Shown here: positions 7,292-15,271 of the stretch, piece by piece
Layout of the letters: every line of letters starts with the position of its first letter
Numbering within the stretch: the first letter of the stretch is position 1
Assembly: GCA_019459485.1 (NCBI GenBank)
Contig: JAIBEZ010000044.1
Span: 62,001-126,000 of the forward strand
Direction of reading: 5' to 3'
DNA from: Prolixibacteraceae bacterium
Lineage (GTDB): Bacteria; Bacteroidota; Bacteroidia; Bacteroidales; Prolixibacteraceae
DNA length: 64,000 bases
The notes under the pieces: generated by a model
Databases searched by the model: none
What the model was told of the DNA's origin: nothing
Seen by the model: only the letters and a program-made list of their open reading frames with translations
Program-made: the position numbers and the translations under genes

Positions 7292-8635
7292 TCAAAAATC
7301 CAATTGATAGCAAACCAACTGTTGCAAATACCGGATATACAAGTTTCCATTTGCGACTACAGGAACAGTCCATGCCGGATGTTTTACATCTTCGACAACC
7401 GATTTAATTTCGCCCACTTTATTAAATCCTGAAGGATCTGGCTTTACGAGGAATAAATTCCCTTTGATATCCAGACAAACCAAATGTCCATCCACAAAGG
7501 TGGTTGTTCCCTGACCAATTTCATTTGTGCTCCACATTTCTTTTCCGCTCAAAAGTTCAATACACTTGAATTGACCATTATTTCTGGAACTCTCGCCGGA
7601 ATACCCGTAAATGTAGCCATCGATCAGTATAGGATCGGAATGTTGCGCTTCCATCAGATTGTTTTTCCAAAGTACAGAATATCCATCATTGGTGACCTTT
7701 AGCGCTTCGCAGCCCATTTTATAACCTGAAGTATGAAAGATAATATCGTTCAAAACGATTGGCGTAGTTGCATTTACGTTATAATCGGTTAGCCACGGAA
7801 CTGTCCACAAATGTTTCCCGTCGGAAGGATTCAGGCAGGAAAGACCAGTGCCATGATAAATCAAAAGCTTCACTTCATTTCCAATATTCATTGTAATTCC
7901 GGCAGCATAACCGGCTTCACCTTCCATCGATTTCCAGAGCAGTTCTCCCGTTAGTTTATCGTAAGCAATTACCAATGCGGCACCCCCACCCTGAACGATC
8001 ACCATATTGTCCAAAACCAGTGGTGTGGTCGAAAAGCCCCAGGTTGGTTCTGCGCCGCCCTCGTCTTTTACATTTTTACGCCACAGGAGCTTTCCGTCTT
8101 CCAGTTGCCAGCAAACTAAATCACCACTACGACCAAAGGTGTAAACTTTGCCTTCATTAATAAATGGTGTGGCACGCGAGCCTGGTCCATGACTGGTTGC
8201 AGCCTCCGCTTCATAAGATCCCATCCAAATCAAATCGCCGCTATCAGCATTGATGCAAAATATCAAATCATTCTTTTCGTCCCTGCCCGGAACGATCAGG
8301 CGGTTACCCTGAACAACTGGGGCAGCCCATGAGGCTGTCGCATTGTCCTGACACAGGTATTTCACCTGCCAGCGTTTTTTCAGGCCTTTCGACCAATCGG
8401 TCTGAATGCCTTTGGTTGCGCTTTTACCTTCGAAGTTTACACCCCTCCAGTTTGTCCAATCTGCATCTCCGGATGTAACCGGCGGAATTGACGCCACTGC
8501 TTGCGGAATATTATCTTGCTTGCCGGATAGCGGCTCACTTCCTGAAATCGTTTTATATACCTGATATCCGAAATATGCCCCGGCAACCAATACAATTGAG
8601 ACAATTGCAAGAATGATTTTTACTGATAGTTTCAT
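7292..8635 (-). CDS. PQQ-like beta-propeller repeat protein, membrane-anchored
   Basis: A 447-residue protein with an N-terminal hydrophobic segment (residues 5-28), probably an uncleaved anchor or signal peptide. An eight-bladed-type propeller with PQQ-repeat motifs follows, such as INADSGDLIW, QLEDGKLLWRK, YDKLTGELLWKS and LNPSDGKHLW. The opening DWTNWRG is typical of secreted quinoprotein-like propellers that do not necessarily bind PQQ. The protein likely acts in the periplasm or on the cell surface. No dehydrogenase-specific cysteine pair or cytochrome domain is seen, so an enzymatic role is not supported. Monocistronic, next to the tRNA. Confidence 0.8.
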   Translation of the reverse strand: MKLSVKIILAIVSIVLVAGAYFGYQVYKTISGSEPLSGKQDNIPQAVASIPPVTSGDADWTNWRGVNFEGKSATKGIQTDWSKGLKKRWQVKYLCQDNATASWAAPVVQGNRLIVPGRDEKNDLIFCINADSGDLIWMGSYEAEAATSHGPGSRATPFINEGKVYTFGRSGDLVCWQLEDGKLLWRKNVKDEGGAEPTWGFSTTPLVLDNMVIVQGGGAALVIAYDKLTGELLWKSMEGEAGYAAGITMNIGNEVKLLIYHGTGLSCLNPSDGKHLWTVPWLTDYNVNATTPIVLNDIIFHTSGYKMGCEALKVTNDGYSVLWKNNLMEAQHSDPILIDGYIYGYSGESSRNNGQFKCIELLSGKEMWSTNEIGQGTTTFVDGHLVCLDIKGNLFLVKPDPSGFNKVGEIKSVVEDVKHPAWTVPVVANGNLYIRYLQQLVCYQLDF

Positions 8636-8744
8636 AAGGTTGAGTTTTGATTTTTCAAGAAATAAATATAGGTATTTAACAGGACAGACACATACTATTC
8701 TGATAAATTAATATTTGCTTAGCATTCAGAACTTTATAATTGTT

Positions 8745-8752
8745 TAGTTTTG
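8745..8752 (+). promoter_or_regulatory. Candidate -7 promoter element for the J-domain gene
   Basis: TAGTTTTG is an exact TAnnTTTG match, 76 bases before the ATG at 8828. A TTTG lies upstream at 8714-8717, but the gap of 27 bases is longer than the usual 19-21. Confidence 0.4.
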
Positions 8753-8827
8753 CGGCTGTTTTAGAAGAAAAAAGAGCAATTGTGCCATAAACAGTCAGTG
8801 AATTAGTTATTTATAAAAGAATTATAC

Positions 8828-9274
8828 ATGAAGCGCATCAATGAATACAAGCGGTTATTTAATGTTGAACACGACACCGATTTAAAAACGCTAAAAACTA
8901 CCTATAGAAGTCTGGTAAAAGAATGGCATCCCGATAAATTTTCTGAAGGTGACGAGTTGGCTGCTGAGGCTGAAATGAAAAGCCGTCAAATTATTGATGC
9001 CTATCACTTCCTGGTAAGTATTGCTCCCGAAACAATTGCCTCAAATTTAGAAGAATACAACGCTTCCTATGAATCAGGTATCGCCGATTTCAAACACAAA
9101 GGACTTTTGCTTGAAATTTCATTCGTGGACGGAACAACTTATGAATACTTTGGCGTTCCGAAAAGTGTGTATGTAAAAATGATTAATTCCGACAAGCAAT
9201 TGCGTTTTGCAAAAAGGAACATTTTCAATACTTACCTCTACCGAAAATCAAAGAAAAGCCTTCAGGTAGCTTAA
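8828..9274 (+). CDS. J-domain protein with C-terminal KTSC domain
   Basis: A 148-residue protein with a DnaJ-like J-domain (about residues 6-65) that keeps the HPD tripeptide (WHPDKF), the contact for stimulating DnaK ATPase. The second half (about 85-142) matches the KTSC domain: VDGTTYEYFGVPKSVYVKM and a final NTYLYRK. It is probably a small specialised cytosolic co-chaperone. The stop codon overlaps that of the convergent gntP gene by four bases, so the two transcripts must read into each other. Confidence 0.85.
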   Translation: MKRINEYKRLFNVEHDTDLKTLKTTYRSLVKEWHPDKFSEGDELAAEAEMKSRQIIDAYHFLVSIAPETIASNLEEYNASYESGIADFKHKGLLLEISFVDGTTYEYFGVPKSVYVKMINSDKQLRFAKRNIFNTYLYRKSKKSLQVA

Positions 9275-10596
9275 ATTACCATTGCCAGCAAACTTATCAT
9301 CAGGAACGAAACCACGCTTAACACAACCGTTGGCAGTGAATAATAGCGCAGGGTTTCGGATGATGTCATTCCCGAAAATTTACTGATCACCCAAAAGAAG
9401 CTGTCGTTGGCGTGCGACAACATCATGGAACCTGCGCCCATTGCAAGTATTGCCAGCGTTTTGCCCCATTCGTCCGACAGCCCGAGGCTATCCAAAAGCG
9501 GGGCAACAATGGAAGCGGCGGTAATTATTGCAATGGTTGACGACCCTTGTGAGGTCTTCAGTAAAACGGCAATGATGTAAGGAATAAAAAGTCCCAACCC
9601 GAGCGTTGCCACCAATTGTCCCAGATTGTTTACAATTCCTGATTCTTTAATAACCGCGCCAAAAGTTCCACCTGCAGCAGTTACAATCAGGATTGGTCCT
9701 GCCTTTTCGATGGCTGTATCAAGCAGCTTGTTCCACTGACTGATATTAAAATTCCGGAGCAATGGAAAAGCCACAAAACAGCCGGACAAAAGTGCAATAA
9801 CCGGATCGCCTGCAAAACCAATTACAATTTTCAGGAACGAATCTTCGGGCAAGCCTGAAACCATGAAAAAAACTGACTTTACCGTAATCAGGGCAAGCGG
9901 TACCAGGATCGGCAGAAATGCCAGCGATGCAGCAGGCATTTGAACGGATGGCTGGTCGGGGGAATCATTTGCTGTGGCAGTATAGGAAACTTTTCGGGAA
10001 CGATAGCGGATAAAATAATAAGCGGCAATAATTCCGGGAATGGCGACCAGTGTTCCCAGCAAAATAACATTTCCGATGGGTGCGCCAATAATACTGGTTG
10101 CAGCAGTTGCACCGGGGTGCGGCGGAACGAGGCAATGTACCCCATACAACGAGACTGCTAAGACCGGCGCCATTACAGTTATGGCAGTTTTCGAACTATG
10201 AGCCAGTGAACGGCAGATGCCACTTAAAACAATAAATCCGGAGTCACAAAAAATGGGTAGTCCGGTCATAAAACCAGTGATTGCCATTGCGGACGAGGCT
10301 TTCTTTTCTCCGGTTCGTTTCAGGAAAAACCGGGCAATACTTAGCGCAGCCCCACTTTGATCGAGAACAATGCCGATGATGGTTCCGAGAATAATAATCA
10401 GTCCGATGGATTCGAGCGTTCCGCCAAAACCTTTCTTTAAAACAGGCACTATGGAAGCTGTCGGAAGTGTTGCCAGAGCCATCAACAAGCTCACCATCAA
10501 CAGCGAAAGGAATGTATTGAATTTAAAGACAGAAGTCAGTAGAATTATTGCGAGGATTCCGCCCGAGAGAATCAGAATTTCAGAAATTAAATCCAT
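9271..10596 (-). CDS. GntP-family permease (gluconate/organic acid:H+ symporter)
   Basis: A 441-residue integral membrane transporter with about 12 hydrophobic segments. Family signatures include FCDSGFIVLSGI in the first half and LLKTSQGSSTIAIITAASIVAPLL and SHANDSFFWVISKFSGM in the second. GntP proteins import gluconate or related hydroxy acids (glycerate, idonate). No kinase or dehydratase for such a substrate is adjacent, so specificity is open. Convergent with and overlapping the J-domain gene by 4 bases. Confidence 0.9.
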   Translation of the reverse strand: MDLISEILILSGGILAIILLTSVFKFNTFLSLLMVSLLMALATLPTASIVPVLKKGFGGTLESIGLIIILGTIIGIVLDQSGAALSIARFFLKRTGEKKASSAMAITGFMTGLPIFCDSGFIVLSGICRSLAHSSKTAITVMAPVLAVSLYGVHCLVPPHPGATAATSIIGAPIGNVILLGTLVAIPGIIAAYYFIRYRSRKVSYTATANDSPDQPSVQMPAASLAFLPILVPLALITVKSVFFMVSGLPEDSFLKIVIGFAGDPVIALLSGCFVAFPLLRNFNISQWNKLLDTAIEKAGPILIVTAAGGTFGAVIKESGIVNNLGQLVATLGLGLFIPYIIAVLLKTSQGSSTIAIITAASIVAPLLDSLGLSDEWGKTLAILAMGAGSMMLSHANDSFFWVISKFSGMTSSETLRYYSLPTVVLSVVSFLMISLLAMVI

Positions 10597-10667
10597 TTTT
10601 GCTTTAAAAGTATCTAATTTTTCTTTGTAAAAACCTTCATCCGGCGACTGTTCTGATCACCTCGAAT

Positions 10668-11183
10668 TTAATTTGCGCGCCAAACGAAAAATTCGCCCTG
10701 AGTAATTAAAATGTCCGGTTTTCCTGTAGCCTTAACAATTCCTCCAAACGTTCCGCGAACAGTGGTTGCAGCTAATTCTGTGACAGTAATTGTAGCGTTT
10801 GATCCTACGGCTCCCTGGGTGTAAAGTGTTCCGGTTTTATCGCTGTAGCCAATTAATGCACCGACGACTGAAGAACCTACAATTCCATAACCTGTGTAGT
10901 TGGCTTCAGCTATGGCCTTATTGTCAAATACTTGCAGACTGATGTTGCTGGTTGCATCTCCGCCGGAAAATACTGCATTAAACTGGCTTCCAGCCTGCCC
11001 AAAAGCAGCGGTCAGCGAGCCCTGCACTGCAAAATCAACTTGCGTGCCGTTGGCTTTAAAGCGTATGAAATATTCACCGCCGTTGCCAGCATCGTCTTTT
11101 TTGCACGAATTGAACATCATAGTAATGAGGGCAAAACCCAATATCAGGATTGTTCCCTGTTTTGAAAAAAAATTAGCTTTCAT
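10668..11183 (-). CDS. Putative lipoprotein of unknown function
   Basis: A 171-residue protein with a lipoprotein signal peptide (lipobox MFNSC, Cys near residue 27, followed by KKDD). The mature part is beta-rich with Gly/Thr-rich strands and ends TQGEFFVWRAN. Its pattern resembles small Bacteroidota lipoproteins of the DUF6252 type, but I cannot assign it firmly. The KKDD after the Cys suggests a possible surface-export signal. Confidence 0.75.
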   Translation of the reverse strand: MKANFFSKQGTILILGFALITMMFNSCKKDDAGNGGEYFIRFKANGTQVDFAVQGSLTAAFGQAGSQFNAVFSGGDATSNISLQVFDNKAIAEANYTGYGIVGSSVVGALIGYSDKTGTLYTQGAVGSNATITVTELAATTVRGTFGGIVKATGKPDILITQGEFFVWRAN

Positions 11184-11250
11184 CGTTATAGTTTTAATGT
11201 TAATTTATTTTCGAATAAATGCTGAAATCCAATATTAAGGTGTCGATTCG

Positions 11251-11272
11251 AAACCATCTTAGATGGTTTTTT
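11251..11272 (+). terminator. Hairpin with T-run upstream of the chitinase gene
   Basis: AAACCATC (11251-11258) pairs with GATGGTTT (11262-11269) around a TTA loop and is followed by three more T residues. It looks like an intrinsic terminator on the plus strand, yet no plus-strand gene lies just upstream, so it may be an attenuator in a chitinase leader. Confidence 0.45.
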
Positions 11273-11301
11273 AACCAATACCAAAACAAATTGTTTATAA
11301 A

Positions 11302-11341
11302 ACGATGCAATAAAAGATAAGTTTATCTTTTATTGCATCGT
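11302..11341. repeat. Perfect 19-bp inverted repeat with 2-nt centre
   Basis: The left arm starting ACGATGCAATAAAAG is exactly complementary to the right arm ending ATTGCATCGT; only GT separates them. It lies in the divergent region between the lipoprotein and chitinase genes, about 100 bases before the chitinase ATG. It may be an operator for a dimeric regulator or a strong RNA hairpin. Confidence 0.8.
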
Positions 11342-11439
11342 AATTAGTTTTTCTGTTGAAGTGGCGGAAGCGAAAGCCAATCGCATTGCCTTTTTTACTA
11401 TCTTCCGCAGAGTTACAACGCAATACAAATTAACGAACC

Positions 11440-12675
11440 ATGAACCATTCATTTCGCTTAAATCCATCTCTACTGTTGGTTTTGCTGATGTTTTCCTCGT
11501 CAGTTTTACGGGCTCAGCGCGATTCCTTCCGGATTATTGGATACGTGCCCAACTGGATTGACGTGTCGTTGTTTACTCAAAATTTCGATTTTAAACAGGT
11601 AACTCATCTCAATTACGCGTTTCAAAATCCGGATGCATCGGGCAATCTGGTTGAAACAAATAGTGGACTGACGGCTCTGGTAGCAAAATCCCATGCTAAC
11701 AATGTAAAAGTTTTGGTTTCGATTGGTGGGGGATCTGCTGCTGACGGACCTGTAAAAGACAACTTTCAAAACCTCATAAGTACCGCTGAGAAGCGAGCCG
11801 GGTTCATTCATAAAATAGTTGTCTATCTCGATAAATACCAGCTCGATGGCCTGGATGTTGACGAAGAAGGACCGGCCATCAATTCCGATTACGAGGCTTT
11901 CATCATACAATTAGCCGATTCACTAAAACCCAAAGGAAAGCTACTGACGACTGCAGTGGGCTGGGGCTCCGAAAAAATCAGGAATTCGACACTTCCGTAC
12001 TTTGACTACGTCACCATAATGGCCTACGATTATACCGGAAATTGGGATCAGTCGCGTCCGGGGCAACATTCGTCCTACTTGTATGCAGAAAAACTGATCA
12101 ACGACTGGATTGCCCGCGGTGTGAAAAAGGAAAACCTTTGTTTGGGTCTGCCTTTTTATGGGTATGGGTTTTACAAATCGCCAGGAAGTTACAGCTACGA
12201 CAAAATACTAACTAACTTTCCCGATGCCTGGGTCAAGGATCAGGTGGGCGATACAATTTATTACAACGGCAAAAATACCATCTGGAAGAAAACCAAACTG
12301 GCGCTGTCCGAAACTTCAGGAGTGATGATTTGGGAACTTTCACAGGATGCAAAAGGCGATAATTCGTTGTTGAAATTAATCAATCAGACTGTTGATTCGC
12401 TGAAAGTTTCTTCTGTGCCAATTACAGATAAAAATCATGAATTTAAAATATACCCAAATCCTGTCAAAAATCAATTGGTTATTGACAATCTGAGCGCCGG
12501 TAAACCGGTAAGAGTGGAAATCTTTAACATGAATGGCTGCCTGATGAAATCGCAGAATTTTCGGTCACCCGAAGGGAAGATACGCATCAGAATTGCAGCG
12601 CTAGACTCTGGAGGTTATGTCTGCCGGATTACTTCTTCGGAAGGAATTTATTCGAGGCAATTTTTAAAGGAATAA
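11440..12675 (+). CDS. Secreted GH18 family glycosidase (chitinase-like) with type IX secretion domain
   Basis: A 411-residue secreted glycoside hydrolase family 18 enzyme that would cleave beta-1,4-GlcNAc linkages (chitin or peptidoglycan-like glycans). A signal peptide covers about residues 1-25. The barrel shows LVSIGGG and the catalytic DxxDxDxE motif as LDGLDVDEE near residues 146-154, with Glu as proton donor. A substrate-contact MAYDYTG follows. The last 75 residues, starting FKIYPNPVKNQLVI, form a type A C-terminal sorting domain for the type IX secretion system, so the enzyme is exported to the surface or released. It is followed 22 bases later by the next gene. Confidence 0.92.
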   Translation: MNHSFRLNPSLLLVLLMFSSSVLRAQRDSFRIIGYVPNWIDVSLFTQNFDFKQVTHLNYAFQNPDASGNLVETNSGLTALVAKSHANNVKVLVSIGGGSAADGPVKDNFQNLISTAEKRAGFIHKIVVYLDKYQLDGLDVDEEGPAINSDYEAFIIQLADSLKPKGKLLTTAVGWGSEKIRNSTLPYFDYVTIMAYDYTGNWDQSRPGQHSSYLYAEKLINDWIARGVKKENLCLGLPFYGYGFYKSPGSYSYDKILTNFPDAWVKDQVGDTIYYNGKNTIWKKTKLALSETSGVMIWELSQDAKGDNSLLKLINQTVDSLKVSSVPITDKNHEFKIYPNPVKNQLVIDNLSAGKPVRVEIFNMNGCLMKSQNFRSPEGKIRIRIAALDSGGYVCRITSSEGIYSRQFLKE

Positions 12676-12697
12676 CTATTAATTAGGAGGCTCAAAA

Positions 12698-13294
12698 ATG
12701 GGATTAAGTTTTCATTACAGCGGAAGAATTGCCAATCCGGCAAGTCTGTCGGATTTGATTGAAGAAATTGAAGATATTGCAAAAGTACATGACTGGAAGT
12801 ACTTTGTTTTCGATCGGCAGTTTCCTGAAGATACGATTGGAAAGCCGGATTATAATCAGCGTATCTATGGAATTTGCTTTACCCCACCCAACTGCGAAAC
12901 TGTTGACATTTGCTTCCTCTCTAACGGGAGAATGAGTAGCGCTGCACACCTTCAGTTTTGGGGCAAAACCGATGATCAGGAGGAAAGGGAATATTTGTAC
13001 ATGCTTTCGGTTAAAACGCAATATGCAGGAATTGAAATCCATCAGTTTCTCATTCAGCTTTTCAGGTACCTGAATGCTAAATATTTTGCTGATTTTACGA
13101 TGAGCGATGAGGGCGAATATTGGGAAACGAACGATCTGACATTGCTGAAAACGAATTTCAAAAGATATACAGAATTAGTTGATGGTTTTGTTTCCGCAAT
13201 TGAAAGCATTCCGATCAAAGCTGGCGAAGATGTTGAATCCTATTTTTTGAGGCTGATGAAAGAAATAAATGATAAAAAGAATAGGGAAGAATAG
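12698..13294 (+). CDS. Conserved hypothetical protein
   Basis: A 198-residue soluble, acidic protein without a signal peptide. I do not recognise the family. It starts GLSFHYSGRI, has an acidic helical end, and contains an IEIHQFLIQLFRYLN helix near residue 110. The start is well supported by a strong Shine-Dalgarno sequence AGGAGG (12685-12690) seven bases before the ATG, which is unusual in Bacteroidota. The 22-base gap to the chitinase gene suggests co-transcription, but the cytosolic character argues against a shared extracellular role. Confidence 0.75.
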   Translation: MGLSFHYSGRIANPASLSDLIEEIEDIAKVHDWKYFVFDRQFPEDTIGKPDYNQRIYGICFTPPNCETVDICFLSNGRMSSAAHLQFWGKTDDQEEREYLYMLSVKTQYAGIEIHQFLIQLFRYLNAKYFADFTMSDEGEYWETNDLTLLKTNFKRYTELVDGFVSAIESIPIKAGEDVESYFLRLMKEINDKKNREE

Positions 13295-13306
13295 GGTTTC
13301 TTCCAT

Positions 13307-13339
13307 ACTGAGCAGGTGATTTCAAGTCACCTGCTCAGT
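13307..13339 (+). terminator. Strong hairpin after the hypothetical gene
   Basis: A perfect 13-bp stem, ACTGAGCAGGTGA (13307-13319) with TCACCTGCTCAGT (13327-13339), and a 7-nt loop lie 12 bases after the stop codon. No T-run follows, so termination may be inefficient. Confidence 0.6.
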
Positions 13340-13388
13340 AAAATTACTTCGCTTGAACAACTTCCAGACTAATCCGTTTTTTAAAGGT

Positions 13389-14528
13389 ATGAAACAAATG
13401 ATTTTATCCGGATTGGTCTTACTTGCAATGATAGCTTGCAACCGGCCATCATCGCCAAAACAAAACACTAAGTCAGTAGAAGAAAAGTCAGCCACAGATA
13501 CTACCCTTTTATGTTGTTCCAACGTCCCTTCACGTTTTGCATCCGGAAATATTACCGATGTTGATTCTCTGAATTCTGTCACAGCCGATCTTTCAGGAAT
13601 GGTACTGATAAAAGGTGCTCGGTTTTGGATGGGCGGCGACAGCATTTGGGGACGTCCGGATGAGTTTCCGCGTCATCACGTAGAGGTTTCATCGTTTTAT
13701 ATCGACATTCAGGAAGTAACAAACAAACAATTTAAAGCTTTTGTGGATGCTACCGGTTACATTACCACTGCCGAAAAAAAGCCTGATTGGGAACAGTTAA
13801 AATTACAGGTTCAGCCCGGAACACCCAAGCCATCTGACGATATGCTGGTAGCAGCTTCGCTGGTTTTTACACCTCCCGACCGCGCGGTTCCGCTCGACAA
13901 TGCATCGGCGTGGTGGGCCTGGGTTCCGGGAGCCAACTGGAAACATCCGGAAGGGCCAGTCAGTAATTTGACAGGAAAAGACGATTATCCGGTGGTGCAT
14001 GTTTCGTGGGAAGATGCGATGGCATACTGCCGCTGGGCAGGAAAGCGATTGCCTACCGAAGCCGAATGGGAATTTGCAGCCCGTGGCGGAAAATTAGATG
14101 CCATTTATCCATGGGGAAATGAGCTGATTACAAAAGGAAAGAAAAAAGCGAATGCCTGGGATGGAAAATTTCCGAATAAAAATACTGGTCTTGACGGATA
14201 TGTAGGGGCCGCGCCGGTCAGGCAGTTTGCCGCTAATCCTTACGGTTTGTACGATATGGCCGGAAACGTGTGGGAATGGGTGTCGGATTGGTACACTGCC
14301 GATTATTATCAGGAATGTATGAGTAAAGGAGTCGTTAAAAATCCACAGGGTCCAGCGAAATCCCTTGATCCGGATGAGCCTTATGGCCAGAAGAAAGTAA
14401 CCAGGGGTGGCTCTTTTTTATGCAACGATCAGTATTGCTCCGGGTTCAGGATTGGCGCCCGCATGAAAACAAGCTGGGACACCGGGCTGAACCACACCGG
14501 GTTCAGATGTGCTGTGTCTGCAAAATAG
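13389..14528 (+). CDS. Formylglycine-generating enzyme-like (SUMF1/FGE) lipoprotein
   Basis: A 379-residue exported lipoprotein (signal MKQMILSGLVLLAMIAC, lipobox Cys near residue 17) with a complete FGE-sulfatase domain. Features seen include GARFWMGGDS, VVHVSWEDAMAYCRWAGKRLPTEAEWE, NVWEWVSDWY and the C-terminal RGGSFLCNDQYC. The two cysteines of that last motif correspond to the catalytic pair (Cys336/Cys341) of human FGE, which converts Cys to formylglycine in sulfatases. Most bacterial SUMF1-domain proteins lack this pair, so enzymatic activity is plausible. No sulfatase gene is adjacent. I start at 13389, the ATG that gives a clean lipoprotein signal, not at an in-frame ATG 36 bases upstream. 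Confidence 0.88.
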   Translation: MKQMILSGLVLLAMIACNRPSSPKQNTKSVEEKSATDTTLLCCSNVPSRFASGNITDVDSLNSVTADLSGMVLIKGARFWMGGDSIWGRPDEFPRHHVEVSSFYIDIQEVTNKQFKAFVDATGYITTAEKKPDWEQLKLQVQPGTPKPSDDMLVAASLVFTPPDRAVPLDNASAWWAWVPGANWKHPEGPVSNLTGKDDYPVVHVSWEDAMAYCRWAGKRLPTEAEWEFAARGGKLDAIYPWGNELITKGKKKANAWDGKFPNKNTGLDGYVGAAPVRQFAANPYGLYDMAGNVWEWVSDWYTADYYQECMSKGVVKNPQGPAKSLDPDEPYGQKKVTRGGSFLCNDQYCSGFRIGARMKTSWDTGLNHTGFRCAVSAK

Positions 14529-14529
14529 A

Positions 14530-14552
14530 AATCCTGCCGTATTGGCAGGATT
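14530..14552. terminator. Bidirectional hairpin between convergent genes
   Basis: AATCCTGCC and GGCAGGATT form a 9-bp stem with a 5-nt loop two bases after the FGE-like gene stop and about 26 bases beyond the end of rprY on the other strand. Confidence 0.6.
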
Positions 14553-14578
14553 CTCAGTATAAGATTTTCAGGCGCAAA

Positions 14579-15271
14579 TTACATGATCAGCTTGTAGCCT
14601 TTGCCATGTACATTGATGATTTCCACCTTCGGGTCGTCTTTCAAATGCTTCCGGAGTTTGGTAATGTAAACGTCCATGCTTCGGGCGTTGAAATAATTGT
14701 CGTCGATCCAGATCGTCTTCAGGGCAAAGTTACGTTCGAGCACTTTGTTTGCATTGTTGCAAAGCAAACGCAGCAATTCGGCTTCTTTGGTTGTCAGTTT
14801 TACCTCAGCCTCTCCTCCTGAAAGGGTTTGCTTGCGCGAATCGAAGGTATAAATGCCAAGTTTGTAAATGGCATCTTCGTGCGAATTGGTATCCTGCATC
14901 ACGCGGCGCATGATCGCTTCAATGCGGAAGATCAGCTCTTCCATGCTGAAAGGTTTTGTGATGTAATCGTCGGCTCCGATTTTGAAACCTTCGAGCACAT
15001 CTTCTTTCATGTTCTTCGCGGTCAGAAAGATAATCGGAATGTCCATGTTGAGCAACCTGATATCTTTGGCCAGCGAAATACCGTCTTTTTTCGGCATCAT
15101 GATATCCAATATACAAAGGTTGTAAGGCTGATTTTTGGTGTAGCCTTTGTAAGCTGCTTCACCATCGGGATATAAATCGGTTTCATACCCTTTGGCGATG
15201 AGATATTCTTTCAGCAACAATCCAAGGTTTTCATCATCCTCGGCCAATAGCAATTTTACTTTTTTTTCCAT
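14579..15271 (-). CDS. rprY: OmpR/PhoB-family response regulator, RprY-like
   Basis: A 230-residue response regulator. The receiver domain (about 1-120) has the acidic pair DDENLG, the phospho-acceptor Asp in CILDIMMPKKDG near residue 56, and the TAK and KPF motifs. A winged-helix effector domain follows (about 135-230), ending INVHGKGYKLIM. The N-terminal part (AEDDENLGLLLKEYL, TDLYPDGEAAYK) closely resembles RprY of Bacteroides fragilis and Porphyromonas, linked to stress and redox responses. It overlaps the 3' end of the kinase gene by 38 bases, so both are made from one transcript. Confidence 0.88.
   Translation of the reverse strand: MEKKVKLLLAEDDENLGLLLKEYLIAKGYETDLYPDGEAAYKGYTKNQPYNLCILDIMMPKKDGISLAKDIRLLNMDIPIIFLTAKNMKEDVLEGFKIGADDYITKPFSMEELIFRIEAIMRRVMQDTNSHEDAIYKLGIYTFDSRKQTLSGGEAEVKLTTKEAELLRLLCNNANKVLERNFALKTIWIDDNYFNARSMDVYITKLRKHLKDDPKVEIINVHGKGYKLIM

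Noticed and set aside
7241-7432. Short plus-strand frame downstream of tRNA-Gly
   Set aside because: It runs antisense into the propeller gene and shows no family features.
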